Positions 34,482 through 45,684 of a stretch of 64,000 nt of DNA are shown in pieces; position 1 is the stretch's first letter; every line of letters begins with the position of its first letter. Source of the DNA: Neoconidiobolus thromboides FSU 785. Taxonomy: Eukaryota > Entomophthoromycota > Entomophthoromycetes > Entomophthorales > Neoconidiobolaceae. The DNA lies in assembly GCA_025603075.1 (NCBI GenBank), contig MU626268.1:62001-126000 (forward strand), read 5' to 3'. Under the pieces are notes generated by a model. That model ran no database searches. It was not told the origin of the DNA and saw nothing but the letters and a program-made list of their open reading frames with translations. Made by a program: the position numbers and the translations under genes.

Positions 34482-35911
34482 TTTTTACTTTAACTTTTTA
34501 TCCTTTTCTTTCAATAAATACTTTTCCGAATCCTAGAAACATTATGTAAAGTATATTTTCATACATGTTCAAATCCTGCTTTGGCAACGCCAATTCTACT
34601 TTAATAAATAGTTATCTTATATTGCTTATACTCAGGTTATGATTGGAAAAAGTTATAATTAAAGCAAATTATTCCTAAATCCATACTTCGCTTAAGGTTT
34701 AAATCAGTGACACAAATCATGGTTATTTTGCACACTTTATATTAATATATATTTCAAAGATCTACTTATATATAGCTCAATATCTCAAACATGGTTATAA
34801 AGCAAAAATATTAGACTAAATTAAAGCAAAGAAAAATAAACTGTTAAATTTAATATTCAAACTTTTGTAAAAATCTAGTGAATTCGCTATTACCAACTCA
34901 TAGAAATTATGAAAAAAAGGCAATTCAAATAACTGATCCAGCTTCAAAGATGCTTTAACTATGGAATGAGTATTATGTAATTTCAGATAGTAATTTTGTG
35001 AATAATTTGTGCTTGAGGTACTCTTATTCTTAGTACGCTAATTTATCTCCATTTCGGGTAGCCAGAGCATCCATAATTATGATAATATTCTAACCTTAAT
35101 CTTTATTTATAATAGCCTATATTTATATAGTATTACAATTATTTAATATGAGAACTTTATTAAATTGAAGCTTAAAATCATGATATCATAAAAGTTTCAT
35201 TGATTTAGAGTTTAGCTCACCAAAGAAGGATAACCTTCCTATTAACCTTATCATCCTCACTGCTATGTAAGAAACTATTTGAAGAACTGAATTAAATGGA
35301 TCTTACTTTGCCTTTCAGCTAATTTCAAAGGTAGATAATTATCAGACAAGATCCCCTACTTTACTGGATACTTTTAGATAATAATCCTATCCCTGAAGAA
35401 AGTTCTCTTAGATATTTAAAGTTTTGTTTTGGCCGATAAAATACTTGGTGTTTCGGCATTTTAATGGAAAAAATGCACAAAGATAACATGCTAAAATTTG
35501 TTAGATAGTGTAAAAACAAAGGGGAATAACCCAGAAACCTGTTCGTACAGCTTATGATCAAAAAGAAGAATAAAATAAAATGTATACAAATATCCTTTAA
35601 ATTTTAATGTGTTTTGTTTTTTAATTGTAGCTGTTTATATACTATCTTCGGTAAAAGTTTATCGGTTATAGTTAGGGATATTAGAATTTAATATGTTCTG
35701 TATTTTTTCAAGGTTCTAAGTTTTTGAAAATATTTTAATTTCCCTAAAGTTACCTTTCATCAAATATGTTTGTTTAGGTTTTATACTTGAAAATATTTAT
35801 ATTTTCTTAGTTCATGGCAAAAGGCCTTTATAGGTTGTTGGTATTTTAGACGATTTTGTGCCTGTGAGGTTATAAATTGCTATAATAAAGCGTTTCTTAC
35901 TAGAAAACACA
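34482..35911. other. Non-coding stretch between the kelch-like gene and transposon copy 2
   Basis: About 1.4 kb without a supported gene. A 66-codon open stretch on the minus strand (35561-35361) has no recognisable feature. Confidence 0.3.
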
Positions 35912-36009
35912 TGGGGTATCCGAATTCGTTTTATTTTTTTGTCTAATTTAAATATTTTAAATTTTAAAAACTTTGCTTAAAATCCTACAAAAATAAATTC
36001 TTTATTAAA

Positions 36010-36478
36010 GTGTGAAATCTGGTACTCAGTGGTTGGAGTCAAAAGCAGCTCCTGCTTGATTGACTACCCGTAAGTCGAAAGGTTTTATTAGCCTATATAA
36101 CTAAGATAGACTTGAACTGTAAAGAATAGTACGTAATATGCTACGGGCTATATAAGACAAATAGAATAGGCAATACTACTGTAAAATCTACGTAAAATAT
36201 TACCAGAAAGATTTACTGGCTTTATTAAAGGCAAAATATTAAGGAATAATTCAGTTAGAAAGCCCTAAGTTATTATGTTTTAAAATCTCTTTTATACCCC
36301 AACAAGTATGGATATCAAAATAGGGAGATGATGTTCTTCGGAATTACATGATAGAAATCATCATATCAAATCAAAATAAGAGCATGGGATTAATTGTTTG
36401 TGAGCTCGAGAACACAACAACTTAAGTGATTGTTATGTCATAATCAATCATAGAGCTCACAAAGCGATATTTCACAAA
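36010..36478. mobile_element. Unidentified 0.47-kb insertion inside transposon copy 2
   Basis: Comparison with the first copy shows extra sequence between TTTATTAAA and ACCAAAAGTACTTGG. Its ends are weakly inverted (TGTGAAAT on the left, ATTTCACA on the right). It contains a perfect 11-bp inverted repeat, TTTGTGAGCTC at 36397-36407 and its complement at 36453-36463. Near the left end TACTCAGTGGTTGGAGTC resembles a tRNA A box. Class unknown. Confidence 0.45.
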
Positions 36479-37238
36479 ACCAAAAGTACTTGGCTACTTT
36501 TAAACCATTTTATTACAATTTATATTATAAACTAGTGAAATTTTTATTGAATTTAATAGAGACTCCGCGATTGGAAAGGCTTTTACTAATATAACCCATA
36601 TATTAATATTAATCGAAGTTTTAATATATAAACAAGTAAATAAATATTTTTATAAAACTTTATTGAGAAATATTTATTACCAATTGCTTTATAGTCAAGA
36701 TCACAAGTTTGATATTGAACAAATAAATAATTTCAATGTTATGACTATATCATTAATATATTAATGAGTTAACAAACGGTTGTATGGGAGGTAGCAGTTA
36801 ACCCCAAAGCTATAACTATCCCTATATAATATAAGCAATTATATTGCTTATATTTATTATTATAGTCACTTACTCTTTAGCTATTTGTTAACTTATTTAT
36901 TAATAATTTAAGTAATATTAATAATTTAAGTAATATTAATATTTAACGATTGATTCCTATTATTCGATAAACTAATTACTTGCTTAACAAATATTTAAAC
37001 TTTTAAACTTTTTGCTATTTTTGTAAAACAAGATAAGGTTGGTTTTTTAATTTTTATACTTTCTATAAACTTTGTAACTTTAACTGAAACTATATCACTT
37101 TTTTTTAATCTATCAGATGGTGGATAATAATATAATTTATTATTATGTTTAATAAATATAAATACTTTTTAATATCTTATATTTTCATTACTCTTATTTT
37201 TTTTCCATACTTTTCAAAAATTACATTTATTTCTCCAT

Positions 37239-37339
37239 TGGGGATGTATTTTTGTGTTTAAGAATTTTATTAGCAATTTTTCCACTCAGGTAGTGCTTAA
37301 AAGATGGAAAAAGTAATGAAATAGAAAAAAACATCTCCA
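37239..37339 (+). mobile_element. MITE copy 10, nested in transposon copy 2
   Basis: TGGGGATGTATTTTTGTGTT at the left end and AACATCTCCA at the right end. Flanks are AT and TT, so the duplication has drifted. Confidence 0.88.
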
Positions 37340-37486
37340 TTGTTAACAATTGAATTAGTAATTCTATTATGTTTGTAAATAAAAATTAAGAAAATTGAAA
37401 TTAATTGATTAATACCTTTTGTTTTACCTAATGCTTCAAAACTATTTTTCTCTTATAAAAGATTTTTAAAATGTTTATCAACTATA

Positions 37487-37586
37487 TGAGGATGTTTTAT
37501 TTGGTTTCATCACTTTTTCCATTTTTTGAGCCCTGTTTGAGCGAAAAATTTATTAGCAAAATTCTTAAATAAAAAAATAATCTCAA
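37487..37586 (-). mobile_element. MITE copy 11, nested in transposon copy 2
   Basis: TGAGGATGTTTTATTTGG at the left end, then TTTCATCACTTTTTCC; the right end AATAATCTCA is worn. TA lies at each side. Confidence 0.82.
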
Positions 37587-38450
37587 TATTTTTTTCTATA
37601 ATGCTTAACAAAAAAATCAAAATCAAAATCTAAACTATTATTTATTTTATAAATTTCTTTAACTACATAATATAAAGGCTTTTGAAATTTAAAATGATTT
37701 CCTGTATTTGCTTATATATTAATCTTTATAAGTTTTCTAAATAAAAGCTTCTTAAATATTGAATTAATTAAACAGTTTCCTGCATATACCAAATTATGAG
37801 TTGATATTTCAAATAAATAATGAGAATGAATTTTGTTTATCATCATATTATTTTTTAAATATAAAACATCAAATCCTAATACTGATATAACTTGTTTGTC
37901 ACAATAGTTTAAATTTATTAGATCTAGCTTTGTTTCTATTTTTATGTTTTGTTTAAAGTTTGAAATTATTCTATAACTTTTATTATTTGATTTTTTGAAT
38001 AGGTTTACTAACTATATTTTTTCAAATATTAATATAAAATTCATATAATTTATACAACTTTTTTATTTGAAAACTCTTTTATCTTTGTTTTATTTTTTAT
38101 TGTTATATCTATCTTATTTTTAAATAGTTTTTTCTAACTGTATACTAGATGCATATATCACACAAATCTGCTTTTTTCGCTGGGTTTTTAAAATTGTCTA
38201 TTATATATTCAGAAGACGTTGACTTAGCTACTGCTTTACCTTTTGAATTATTAAAATATTTGTTATACACTATTTTTTCTACTCTTATTCGATATATATA
38301 TTATCTAATAAATATTTATTGTCATTTTGTTTTTATTAAATTTTAGTAAAATAGATGAATTATCAAGTAAATATTACAATATCACTGCATAATTTTTGTT
38401 TTTGTAACTATATTTTATAAAAATATAGCATATTTTTTTATAAATTCTAA

Positions 38451-39349
38451 TATAATACCAAATAAGTAAGTTGTTTTATACATTGTTCATAGAGTTGAAG
38501 GTTTTAAATCATTTGTGCCAAACTTCTGTATGACTTTCAATCTTTCAATTACATTAAAGAGCACCTCTTTTTTTCTTTTATTAAAGGTTTATCCCCTCTA
38601 ACATTAGAATCAGCCCTTTTTTAGCTACCACTTCTATAGTATGGCTCATCTATCAATAATTTAAAAGCTAAGCTATAATTTATCTAAGACAATTATGTTA
38701 ATAAAAAGATATCTGCAAGGATGGCAGACTCTCTTTAACAGAGCATTTTACCTCGTTTCTTTAAGTGTAAATATTTTTTAAGGGTTTAGAGCTCCTAGTG
38801 TCACTTTTTAACTCCAGGATTGAAACTCTCAGCTTCAAATCGGTACTTTCGCTGATGTAAATTGTTCTCTTGATTGTTTGCTGCTTTCTCGCTCTTAATT
38901 CCTTGCTTATTAATTTTCTTTCCTCTTATTAAATGAATAAAACACTACTCTAGGGGATAAGAATAATAATTTTTAGGTGGAAATTAAGTAAAATTAACTG
39001 TAACAGCAAATTTTTTTATTTATAAGAGTAAAAGTTAATCTCATGTAAAAGATCTACTGCAGCATTTTTATACCTTTAACAATTTATTTGATATTTCCGC
39101 CATAATAAAACCGCCTTTGATGAAAATTAAATATTTTACACTGCAAATACACAATGATAACTCATATAGATAAAAATTACACAATTCTTTCTAATTACTT
39201 TATTCAGAAGAAATGGTTGATATTCTTTTGAATTATGTAAACAGTGCAGATTCAAAATCTCCAAATATAACAATTAACCTTAGTATCTAAATAACAAAAC
39301 ATGCTCAAGCTAGTATAAAGCTCTTTGACTTTATTTCATTTGTATTTTG
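38451..39349. other. Non-coding stretch
   Basis: About 0.9 kb with no supported gene. The first part may hold unrecognisable N-terminal sequence of transposon copy 2. Confidence 0.3.
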
Positions 39350-39822
39350 TTAACCACATTCATTATGAACTATACATTGGCAACAATGATAAGCAGTCAT
39401 AGGATTCCTACTAGATAGATTAATCTGATTAAATAAATTACTATCGTCTAAAAGCATATACGGCGATTTATTTCCTTTGTAAAAAAGTGAAATTATAAAC
39501 GTAAGTAATGTCATAGTGATTATTATAAAGAAATCAATCAGGCCATACCACATAACATTGAACGTAGCAAGAGAAAGAAAGATATAAATCAAACTTCTTC
39601 CACGAGGAAACATATAAAATTTCAAGTGCTCAAGATGATGCAATTGTAAAATAGGTATTTCATATGCTAATACAAAATGTGATAGAATCTACCGTAAAAC
39701 AGATAATATTACTCCATGTCCATAATCCTAAAAATAGTACTTCATTTTAAATGCACTTACAAGTACCTCTAAACCAACAATAATATTGACGAAGGATGAA
39801 AAAATCTTAGTCTCTTAGACAT
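39350..39822 (-). pseudogene. Small membrane-protein family copy 1, broken
   Basis: Minus strand. It starts MSKRLRFF at 39822, shifts frame soon after (SSFVNIIVGLEVLVSAF), and has in-frame stops before DYGHGVILSVLR and just after it. It then stays open for 97 codons: LKFYMFPRGRSLIYIFLSLA, WYGLIDFFIIITMTLLTFII and SLFYKGNKSPYML. The family layout is as in the intact copy at 45187. Confidence 0.7.
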
Positions 39823-40646
39823 TGTAATCTAAATATAGAGTACAAAATATAAGATAAAAGGCTTCATAGCTGTATATAGTATTTCATTCAAATACATAAT
39901 TAACCTCAATTCAAATCAAAATAATTTTTTATAAACATCTCACATGTCGCAATACAGTATTATTAATATTATACCCTTTTATCTTTATTCATTTCACTCG
40001 TATGAGTAGATGATAGTATCTCTTCTAGTTATAACTAATGTTCTTATAATTAATTACACTTTAATTAAATCTATTCGTTACTTCTGTAAATAAAATATTC
40101 TGCTAATTTTGATTAAATGGAAAAGCTTAAACGTCTTTATTTAATTGTAGACTCGCATGCAAATAATACTAATATTTATCTTTTTTAATTAACGTATTAG
40201 CATAGATATGAAATTGACATAAATATTATTTCTATTTCAATCTTTCTGTTGAATTCTTAAATGACTTTAAAAATTATTTCTGCTCCTTCTGGTATTGGTT
40301 TCTTTTTCTACCATTGGTGGCTTTTTAACGTGATTTCAAACATCAGCATTAGTAGTATTTGATTAGAATAATATTACTTTATAAATAATTTTAAATGTTA
40401 AATTTAGAATTCCAAGAGCCGAAAATAATATATATATCCTTGTATAGTTCAATGGTGTTAGTCAAACTATTAACAACATGATGTTCCTCATAGATCTTGT
40501 TAAACTAAATACTCTTAATCATAATTTGAACATATAGTAGAAATTATCCAAGTTGAATCAAATAATTAGGTATTTTTTGAAAGCAAAAGGTATAGTAGAA
40601 TGTCACATAATCTCTAGATATTTTTTATTTACTAAATAAGAGTATT
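39823..40646. other. Array spacer with conserved upstream motif
   Basis: No gene. At about 40410 the sequence TTTAGAATTCCAAGAGCC belongs to a motif found about 0.3-0.6 kb upstream of each array gene. Confidence 0.4.
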
Positions 40647-40746
40647 TGGGAATATATTTTCTTGTTTAAGAATTTTACTAACAACCTTTCGGCTCAAATA
40701 GCGCTTAAAAAACGGAAAAGTAATGAAACCAAAAAAAACATCCCTA
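40647..40746 (+). mobile_element. MITE copy 12
   Basis: TGGGAATATATTTTCTTG at the left end, AACATCCCTA at the right end, and TT flanks on both sides. Confidence 0.88.
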
Positions 40747-41088
40747 TTTGTTATCAGATTAGTGCTTACTTATGTCAAAAACTTGTGTATCTCCTTTAAG
40801 ATCCTCTATATAAAGCTTTATCATAGTAAGTGACAAATACATGTATATTTATATTACTTTTATATCTTCAAAATGTATACTTTTGACATAAACTATTCGT
40901 TAGAGCATATTACATAATAAAGCCTATTGTAAAATTCAAAATTTATGACATGGGTTCAATTAATAAAGATTCTTAGCTATTTCGATATTAATTTAAAACA
41001 GCTAATATGGTATTTATTTCTAAATAAAATAGCCTTGAAAACGAGGTAGATGGCCATAAAGGTAGTCTCAAAAAAGGATGTCTATCTA

Positions 41089-41187
41089 TGAGGATGCTTT
41101 TTTTGGCTTCATTGCTTTTTCCATCTTTTAACTGCTACTTGAGTAGAAAAATTGTTGATAAAATTCTTAAATACAAAATACATCCCC
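41089..41187 (-). mobile_element. MITE copy 13, reverse orientation
   Basis: TGAGGATGCTTTTTTTGGC at the left end and AATACATCCCC at the right end; TA lies at each side. Confidence 0.88.
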
Positions 41188-42039
41188 TATGCTTTTATTA
41201 ACAGGGATACTCTATATAAATTTTTTTACAAAATAGGTGAAGATGCTTCCTTCTGCGATTTTCAACACAATCATCACGAATATTTTTATACATGCCATCA
41301 TCTATGAATTAATTACAGTGAGAAAAGAACAGGAATTTAGACTTTTTTTGTTTTGATAGAGTTAATCTAGGAAAAAGGACTTAACAACAGTTAAGAAGGC
41401 AAAAATACATACTGGTTCTTTAAAAAAGGGCACCAGGCATAACAGATGTATCAGATGTATTAAAAAAAGACTAACTAATTAAAACCCCATCAAAAAAAGA
41501 CATACATCATATAAAGTCCAAAACTGGAAGTAATTCAAAATAAATTATTACTGTGTAAATTAGATAGCTAATTTTGCAGAGACTTTGAAACATGTTATTT
41601 CAACGATTGGAAGCATAAACTTTGCAAAGAGCTCAAATAATATATTCTAATGTAGTAAGATCAAACTACTTTTAAAAAACGATCAAAGGGAATAGACTAA
41701 AGAGATAAAAAAGCGGCATAAAGCGGAATAATAACTTATTAAATCTTAACGAATTAAAGGATAAGTTAGATGAAAGAAAGGGATTCATATTTATACAAGG
41801 GTTGTCTCAAAAGGATTTGTAAGAACACAAGGCGGAAACGCTCCTTTTCCCAAAAATATTAAAGGTAGGAGAGGGGATCACCCAGAAATGAGAATTTCAT
41901 TTGGTTTTTATGTTCTCTATTTCATTTATTTAAAACAAAAAAAAACCAACTATATACATGACTGTTAAAATTATAGCTAATCTTCCCAATTAGTTAATCG
42001 GTTAAAAGCTAAAAAAATTTATGCACGTTTATATAACTT
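41188..42039. other. Non-coding array spacer
   Basis: No gene is supported in this 0.85 kb. Parts are less AT-rich and contain short duplicated phrases (CATACTGG, AAAAAAGACATAC) but no coding signal. Confidence 0.3.
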
Positions 42040-42505
42040 TGATACTTACTTCAATTGGATTTGACAAAGCATCATGACCAATGGAAGTAGTTTGATAGTA
42101 AGGAGGGGCAGATCCGAGCTAATTATCAGTAAGATAATCATCCTCAATTGGCATATATAGCGATTCATTTTCTTAATAAGAGTATGAGGTTGTAAATATA
42201 TTTACTGTAGCAATATCTGCTGTAGTGATATCAACAAAGTCATATCTAATTTCGTGGTTCAAAGAAATCGAAAGCAACCTATACTTTGAAATTCTTTGAG
42301 AAAAAGCATTCAGAACCCAAAATACTTTAAATGGTGTTAGTAATCTTACTTGGGCATAAATACAAAATGGTTTTAAGAATAAATAGAGTATATCCTAGAG
42401 TACTCATACAACTGCATCGATAAAGTTAGATATATTCAAGTATACTTATAACTAATGACCCATCAATAATAACTCTAGGAAGTGCTGAGAAAATTATTCA
42501 TCTTC
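42040..42505 (-). pseudogene. Small membrane-protein family copy 2, broken
   Basis: Minus-strand remnants in order: IFSALPRVIIDGSLVISIL (about 42495-42440), poorly preserved middle, then NESLYMPIEDDYLTDN, a stop, and LGSAPPYYQTTSIGHDAL with SNPIEV. The tail follows the intact copy's MPINENEPPNNSPGSALP closely. Several stops and indels are present. Confidence 0.6.
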
Positions 42506-43020
42506 TATTCTTTAGATATTACTTCAACATAAAAATTGTTTGTTTCACGTTATATACACTATTTTAAAGGCTAAGCATTAATCTTTATATCAATGTAGTT
42601 AAATTCAACAACCGTTTCATATAAATATATCCTTAATTTTATGATTGGGCATCATATACTTTACTTGGATCAGCTGTAGTTTTAATCAGTGTATATTTTA
42701 AAATATTTAAATATTTAATACAGCTCTTAAAATTTTATAGATTGCTTTTAACCTAGCTTTACTTTTACTTAGTTCAACCCATCGAAATTTTAATAGCTCC
42801 TAATCAACTATAATAACTAATATTGTTAAATGATTATATCAGCATTTTATAAAGACAATCAAAAACTTATTTACAGGTCAAAAATTAGGTTGATAGCCAT
42901 CCAAGTCGGATTTTGCTTGTGGTCTATTATTACGAATTGTTATAAGATTACTTGGAAATTATTCGAAAAGTAACTTTTCGTTAAAATTTAGAATCCTAAG
43001 AGCTGATAGTTATAAATAGA

Positions 43021-43119
43021 TGGGGATGTATTTTTGTATTTAAGAATTTTACTAATAGTTTTTCCACTCAAATAGCGCTTAAAAGATGGAAAAGTAATGA
43101 AGCCAAAAAAACATCCTCA
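43021..43119 (+). mobile_element. MITE copy 14
   Basis: TGGGGATGTATTTTTGTAT at the left end, AACATCCTCA at the right end, and GA flanks on both sides. It lies next to the conserved array upstream motif (TTTAGAATCCTAAGAGCT at about 42988). Confidence 0.92.
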
Positions 43120-43426
43120 GATGCTAATCTAAATAGTTACATAGTAGTAGTTTTGTCACTTTAATATAAATATTATCAATAAGCTATTGGGTCAAAAAAA
43201 TTGTCATGAAGATATTAATTAGTATATAATTTTATCTTAGATTTAAACATGTTTCTTTAAAAAATTCTGCAATTTTTCCTATCACTACAATTGAAGACTG
43301 TACAATAACAGACGCTAGCATAAACAGTAACTCATATCCTATGTTTTTAAATCATTGAAAGTTATTTAGCTTAATTTATACTTTTTAGTTTTTATTGAAA
43401 GCTGATTCTAATATATGGAAAAAATG

Positions 43427-43525
43427 TGGGGATGTATTTTTGTGTTTAAGAATTTTACTAACAGATTTTCCACTCAAATAGCACTTAAAAATGGAAAAAA
43501 TAATGAAGTCAAAAAAACACTCTCA
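43427..43525 (+). mobile_element. MITE copy 15
   Basis: TGGGGATGTATTTTTGTGTT at the left end, AACACTCTCA at the right end, and TG flanks on both sides. Confidence 0.92.
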
Positions 43526-43683
43526 TGTAATCTTTATTTAAAAAATATGCTTTACAGGTTTGACTATTTTATCTCCTTATGAAAAAATATGTATACTTGA
43601 ATAATAAAATGAAAGGTTTTGTTTAAATAGTCTCATATAATTTTAGCAATTGATTAAATGATAATATAAGGAAAAATGTCTAC

Positions 43684-43935
43684 GTTAAACTTCTTTCAGG
43701 AGGAAACATATAAAATCTGAAATATTTAAGATAGAATTGGTTGATTGCTGGTATTTCAGACAAAAATACAAAACGAGCTGAAAATAGCGTAAAATGGGAG
43801 GTAGAATACCATGTCCAGGATAACTGTGTCCTTAGTAATAATAATATCATGTTTTATATACGTTCATAGCTAATGTTGTACTAATGATAACATTAGAGAG
43901 TGATGAAAAAATTGTTAATGCTTCAAACACTTTAA
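43684..43935 (-). pseudogene. Small membrane-protein family copy 3, truncated
   Basis: Minus strand: TIFSSLSNVIISTTLAMNVY, stops, then PGHGILPPILRYFQ, and in another frame the FYLKYFRFYMFPP-like part. It ends at the GRSL position; the C-terminal half is missing. Confidence 0.55.
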
Positions 43936-44958
43936 GTTTAATACTTAAAAGATGAAATTTCTTTTGTAGCTATTTATAATATTTTTAGTAACTATTTGAT
44001 TAATAGCAGCTTAATGTTAAAATAAAGATTTCATCATCTTACTTCACATAGCACAGCCCTTTTTAGGGATATAGGTAATTTTATTTTGTTGTATTCATAT
44101 TAAATCATTGATTTCCTTTTTAAATGTATCCATTATAACTAACAACTATTTATTTGAAAAGAACTTTTATGAATGTAGAAAAAAAACTATTCATTTATTT
44201 ATATACAATGACATTTAATAGTTTTAATGAAATTTAAATGCATTTGGCCCTCTCTATAAATGGTGATAGTGTTTTTCTCTTGTAAATACTGCATTTTGTA
44301 TATATTCACTAATGACCCCAGTCCAATAATATCTTTTTGCGGTTTTATGATGATCCCAAATGAAATAATATTTTGTATTTAAAGTTTTTTGAAGTTCGTT
44401 GCTTAAGTCTCAGATAATTTTAAATAGATTTATAATTTTCGATCCAGAATGCCAAGGACCACAAAAATAAACACGGTTAATTCAGCAATATAAGGGATGT
44501 TGACCAGAGTATTTATAATCTGAAAAACTTTAAAAACTTAGTATGAATAAAAAACTTTATAATATACCTTATAAAATAATTTCATTTGAAAATACTTACT
44601 ACTATTGTACTTGCGAAAGCAAAATAAAGAGTGAAATATAAAATACTAAAAGGAGATATAAGGGCAGGAAAAATAGAACATAAGTCGAATAAGTAACAGA
44701 AAGTAGTGTTAATTTATGATATCCTGGTTTCGAGATAGATAGGCTATATAAAACGTTTTTAAATTAGCTTAGTACAAGTCAACAGATACACAAGAACAAG
44801 TAGTAAAAGGTAACAAGAAGCCAAAGGTGCTATTAATAGTAACTTAAAACTATAAAGTTGGTAGAAATTTATTTAAACATCATTTTAAATAATTTATAGA
44901 TCATTTATGGTTTTAAATATATATCACCTGATAATATCTGCCATCAAATTTTAACTTG
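43936..44958. other. Array spacer related to the next spacer
   Basis: No gene. It carries the upstream motif (CCAGAATGCCAAGGACC at about 44450). The stretch at about 44728-44830 (ATATCCTGGTTTCGAGAT, then TTAGCTTAGTACAAGTCAAC) parallels about 46530-46620 (ATACCTGGTATCAAGAGG, then TTAGCTTTGTTCAAGTTAAC). The spacers were therefore duplicated together with the genes. Confidence 0.5.
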
Positions 44959-45072
44959 TAGGGATTTGGAAGGTTTAAATGGATTTTGTGCTTAATAATT
45001 TTACTAATAATTTTTCCGCTCAAATAGTGCTTAAAGGATAGAAAAAGTAATGAAGCTATAAAAATACCCCCA
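44959..45072 (+). mobile_element. MITE copy 16, with small insertion near the left end
   Basis: The left end TAGGGAT is followed by about 14 extra bases, then TGGATTTTGTGCTTAATAAT. The right end is AATACCCCCA followed by TA. It lies about 115 bp past the stop codon of array copy 4. Confidence 0.75.
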
Positions 45073-45186
45073 TATGTTAAATTGTAATATGTATTTATAA
45101 TTATGCAAAAATTTGTATCACAACTTTTAAAAATAAAATTGGTAGATAAAAGAACTACGATATACAAATAACAATCTTTATTTAAA

Positions 45187-45684
45187 TTAAGTTGATACAA
45201 CCTTGATACATGCTTCGGTTGGATTTGATGGATTCCCGTCATCAGTAGAGAAGGTTTGATACGAAGGAAGAGCAGACCCAGGACTATTATTAGGTGGTTC
45301 ATTTTCATTTATAGGCATATATGGCGATTCCTCCCCTTTATGATATAATGATATTATAAAAGTAATCACTGTAATGATGCCCAGTACAATGATATTGACA
45401 ATACCATACCATATAAGACTAAATGATGAAATAGAAAGGAATGCATACATTAAACTTCTTCCAAGTGGGAACATATAGAATCTAAAATGTTTAAGATAGA
45501 ATGGTTTTATAAGGGGTATTTCAGATACCAACACGAAGTGAGCCAAAAAATAACGTAAGATGGATAGTACAATACCATGTCCATAGTCATAATAGTATTG
45601 ACGAGTTTCAAAGACACTTATAACTAGTACTATACCAATAATAATGTTTGCCAATGTTGAGAAAATTCTTAATCTTTTAGACAT
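45187..45684 (-). CDS. Small membrane-protein family copy 4, intact, intronless
   Basis: 165 residues with four predicted membrane helices: FSTLANIIIGIVLVISVF; VLSILRYFLAHFVLVSEIPL; a third around FPLGRSLMYAFLSISSFS; and a fourth, IIVLGIITVITFIISLYHKG. The C-terminal tail is polar (NENEPPNNSPGSALPSYQ) and would face the cytosol. The motif FYMFPLGRSLMY resembles the GRGLFYIF motif of the COPI-associated/TVP15 family of Golgi membrane proteins; this is a resemblance from memory, and the length is similar. No introns, whereas the paralogue at 60735 has three. A 288-bp block is 286/288 identical to copy 5. Confidence 0.7.
   Translation of the reverse strand: MSKRLRIFSTLANIIIGIVLVISVFETRQYYYDYGHGIVLSILRYFLAHFVLVSEIPLIKPFYLKHFRFYMFPLGRSLMYAFLSISSFSLIWYGIVNIIVLGIITVITFIISLYHKGEESPYMPINENEPPNNSPGSALPSYQTFSTDDGNPSNPTEACIKVVST

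Larger units (their letters stand above)
35912..38450 (-). mobile_element. Decayed second copy of the DFKQN transposon
   Basis: The low-coordinate end, read on the plus strand, is TGGGGTATCCGAATTCGTTT, then AAAACTTTGCTTAAAATCC. This parallels the right end of the first copy. The 3' non-coding tail and the C-terminus (FTKIAKSLKV, SLSNNRNQSLNINIT) match across 36470-37100. The DFKQN region survives as FKQNIKIETKLD then KQVISVLGFDVLYLK (about 37950-37850). The CxxC part is NFKNPAKKADLCDIC (about 38190-38150). Many stops and shifts show decay. It carries two MITEs (37239-37339, 37487-37586) and a foreign 0.47-kb insert (36010-36478). The 5' end is lost beyond about 38450. It shows some of what the N gap hides in the first copy. 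Confidence 0.75.

Noticed and set aside
36015-36085. Possible tRNA gene near TACTCAGTGGTTGGAGTC
   Set aside because: The D-arm-like part pairs, but no convincing anticodon arm, T arm or acceptor stem follows. At best it is a tRNA-derived remnant.
38149-38346. 65-codon plus-strand ORF
   Set aside because: It is antisense to the decayed second transposon copy and parallels the antisense frame at 14556-14963 of the first copy.
44913-45308. 131-codon minus-strand ORF
   Set aside because: It runs through MITE copy 16 and the 3' end of array copy 4 in another frame, so it is a chance overlap.
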